Assembly (NCBI GenBank): GCA_024276905.1
Contig: JAJRWF010000120.1
Location: 1 to 54,587, forward strand
Length of the DNA stretch: 54,587 nt
Reading direction: 5' to 3'
From: Deltaproteobacteria bacterium
GTDB taxonomy: Bacteria > Desulfobacterota > Desulfuromonadia > Desulfuromonadales > Geopsychrobacteraceae
Position 1 is the stretch's first letter. Every line of letters starts with the position of its first letter. Shown here one piece after another: positions 53,883 to 54,587 of the stretch. Under the pieces are notes generated by a model. It was not told the DNA's origin. It searched no databases and was given only the letters and a program-made list of their open reading frames with translations. Both the position numbers and the translations under genes were made by a program.

Positions 53883-54587
53883 GTCAACCACTTCTTTCTG
53901 TGACGGTCATTACCAAGGATGAAGAAGACCGCCTGCCGATCTGCCTCGATTCGGTCAAGGCGTTGGCTGATGAAATCATTGTTCTTGACAGCGGAAGTAC
54001 TGATCGCACGGTCGAGATTGCGCGTCGGTACACCGGGCAGGTTTTTGAGACCGACTGGCCCGGCTATGGTGTGCAGAAGCAACGTGCACTGGAAAAAGCC
54101 CGTGGAATCTGGGTGCTGGCGATTGATGCAGATGAAGTTCTGACGCCTGAACTGCAGCAGGAAATCGTTTGTTTACTTAAAAAAGACCCGCCTGAAGTCG
54201 GATTCAAACTGCCCTGGGCGGTGACGATTTTTGGTAAAACCCTCAAGTATGGTCGCAGTGGTCGTGCCCCCTTGCGGCTGTTTCGGCGCGAAGGGGCGCG
54301 TTTCAGTCCGGATGAAGTTCATGAAACCGTCCTGCTGCCTGCGGGGCGGGTATCGACGCTGAAGGGAAAGTTGCTGCACTTTACTCATCGTGATTTTGGC
54401 CATACTCTGGATAAAAATGCTGATTATGCCTGGCTTGGGGCACAAAAACGCTACCGTATACGTAAAAAAGGCGGCTTGCTGGGGGCAAGTCTGCGGGGCG
54501 TTCTGGTTTTTTTACAGATCTACTTCATCCGGGGCGGTTTTCTCGACGGTCGTGTCGGTTTTTTGATGGCAGTCATGTACAGTCAGG
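53879..54587 (+). CDS. LPS-core-type family 2 glycosyltransferase (WaaE/KdtX-like), 3' end cut by window edge
   Basis: The first 236 residues of a GT-A fold family 2 glycosyltransferase. Seen: VTVITKDEEDRLPICLDSV, IIVLDSGSTDRTVEIA, KARGIWVLAIDADEVLTPEL with the metal-binding Asp-x-Asp, and RLFRREGARFSPDEVHE, then helices running to the edge. This resembles WaaE-type enzymes that add glucose to the LPS inner core. AGGAG is about eight bases before ATG 53879, which overlaps the ligase gene stop (ATGA). The C-terminus is outside the window. Confidence 0.9.
   Translation, partial: MSQPLLSVTVITKDEEDRLPICLDSVKALADEIIVLDSGSTDRTVEIARRYTGQVFETDWPGYGVQKQRALEKARGIWVLAIDADEVLTPELQQEIVCLLKKDPPEVGFKLPWAVTIFGKTLKYGRSGRAPLRLFRREGARFSPDEVHETVLLPAGRVSTLKGKLLHFTHRDFGHTLDKNADYAWLGAQKRYRIRKKGGLLGASLRGVLVFLQIYFIRGGFLDGRVGFLMAVMYSQ

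Overview
The window looks like chromosomal DNA of a Gram-negative, LPS-making bacterium of the Desulfuromonadia (Desulfuromonas/Geobacter/Pelobacter type). I infer this from gene order (queA-tgt-yajC-secD-secF; pheA-tyrA-aroA-cmk-ispH-rpsA-sppA-ihfB; bamA-skp-lpxD-fabZ-lpxA-lpxB), from a periplasmic c-type heme (CXXCH) sensor kinase-like architecture at the left end, and from general similarity of the proteins. No database search was possible. No tRNA, rRNA, CRISPR array, insertion sequence or prophage was seen; this is mostly core genome.

Layout. 1-1579 (minus): 5' part of a heme-binding HAMP-GAF-HD-GYP sensor running off the left edge. 1951-7626 (plus): queuosine genes and the Sec auxiliary genes, then a TPR protein and a strong terminator. 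7713-10270: a beta-helix exported protein and recJ, which carries an in-frame TAA. 10311-11983 (minus): a small unknown gene with its own promoter, and a class I aminotransferase. 12302-20342 (plus): aromatic amino acid genes, cmk, ispH, ribosomal protein S1, SppA and IHF-beta, closed by a perfect 13-bp hairpin terminator. 20818-23239: RluA-type pseudouridine synthase, lgt, HAD phosphatase.

23223-27550 (minus) is the most unusual region: a four-gene operon encoding a small two-helix membrane protein, a 1084-residue fusion of an SLC5-type transporter with a STAC-like linker, GAF and PP2C (RsbU/SpoIIE) phosphatase, then a STAS antagonist (RsbV-like) and an HATPase kinase (RsbW-like). It reads as a transporter-coupled partner-switching system.

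27906-35856 (plus): a TPR lipoprotein, a DUF4292/LolB-like lipoprotein with a second in-frame TAA, a peptide-type ABC transporter (binding protein and two permeases, no ATPase) with a MshEN (c-di-GMP-binding type) protein inserted between the permeases, a YchJ-like domain protein and mutM. 35928-37238 (minus): a membrane-anchored unknown and YceH. 37333-41294 (plus): thioesterase, lysS, lolC, lolD. From a near-consensus sigma-70 promoter at 41327-41355 to the right edge runs a continuous outer-membrane/LPS operon: bamA, skp, lpxD, fabZ, lpxA, lpxB, msbA, DUF374 acyltransferase, waaA, an lpxK-trm112 fusion, an O-antigen ligase-like gene and a partial LPS-core glycosyltransferase.

Working together, the right half makes lipid A-Kdo (LpxD/A/B/K, WaaA), flips it (MsbA), extends it (GT2, WaaL-like) and provides the barrel-assembly (BamA, Skp) and lipoprotein (Lgt, LolCD) machinery of the same envelope.
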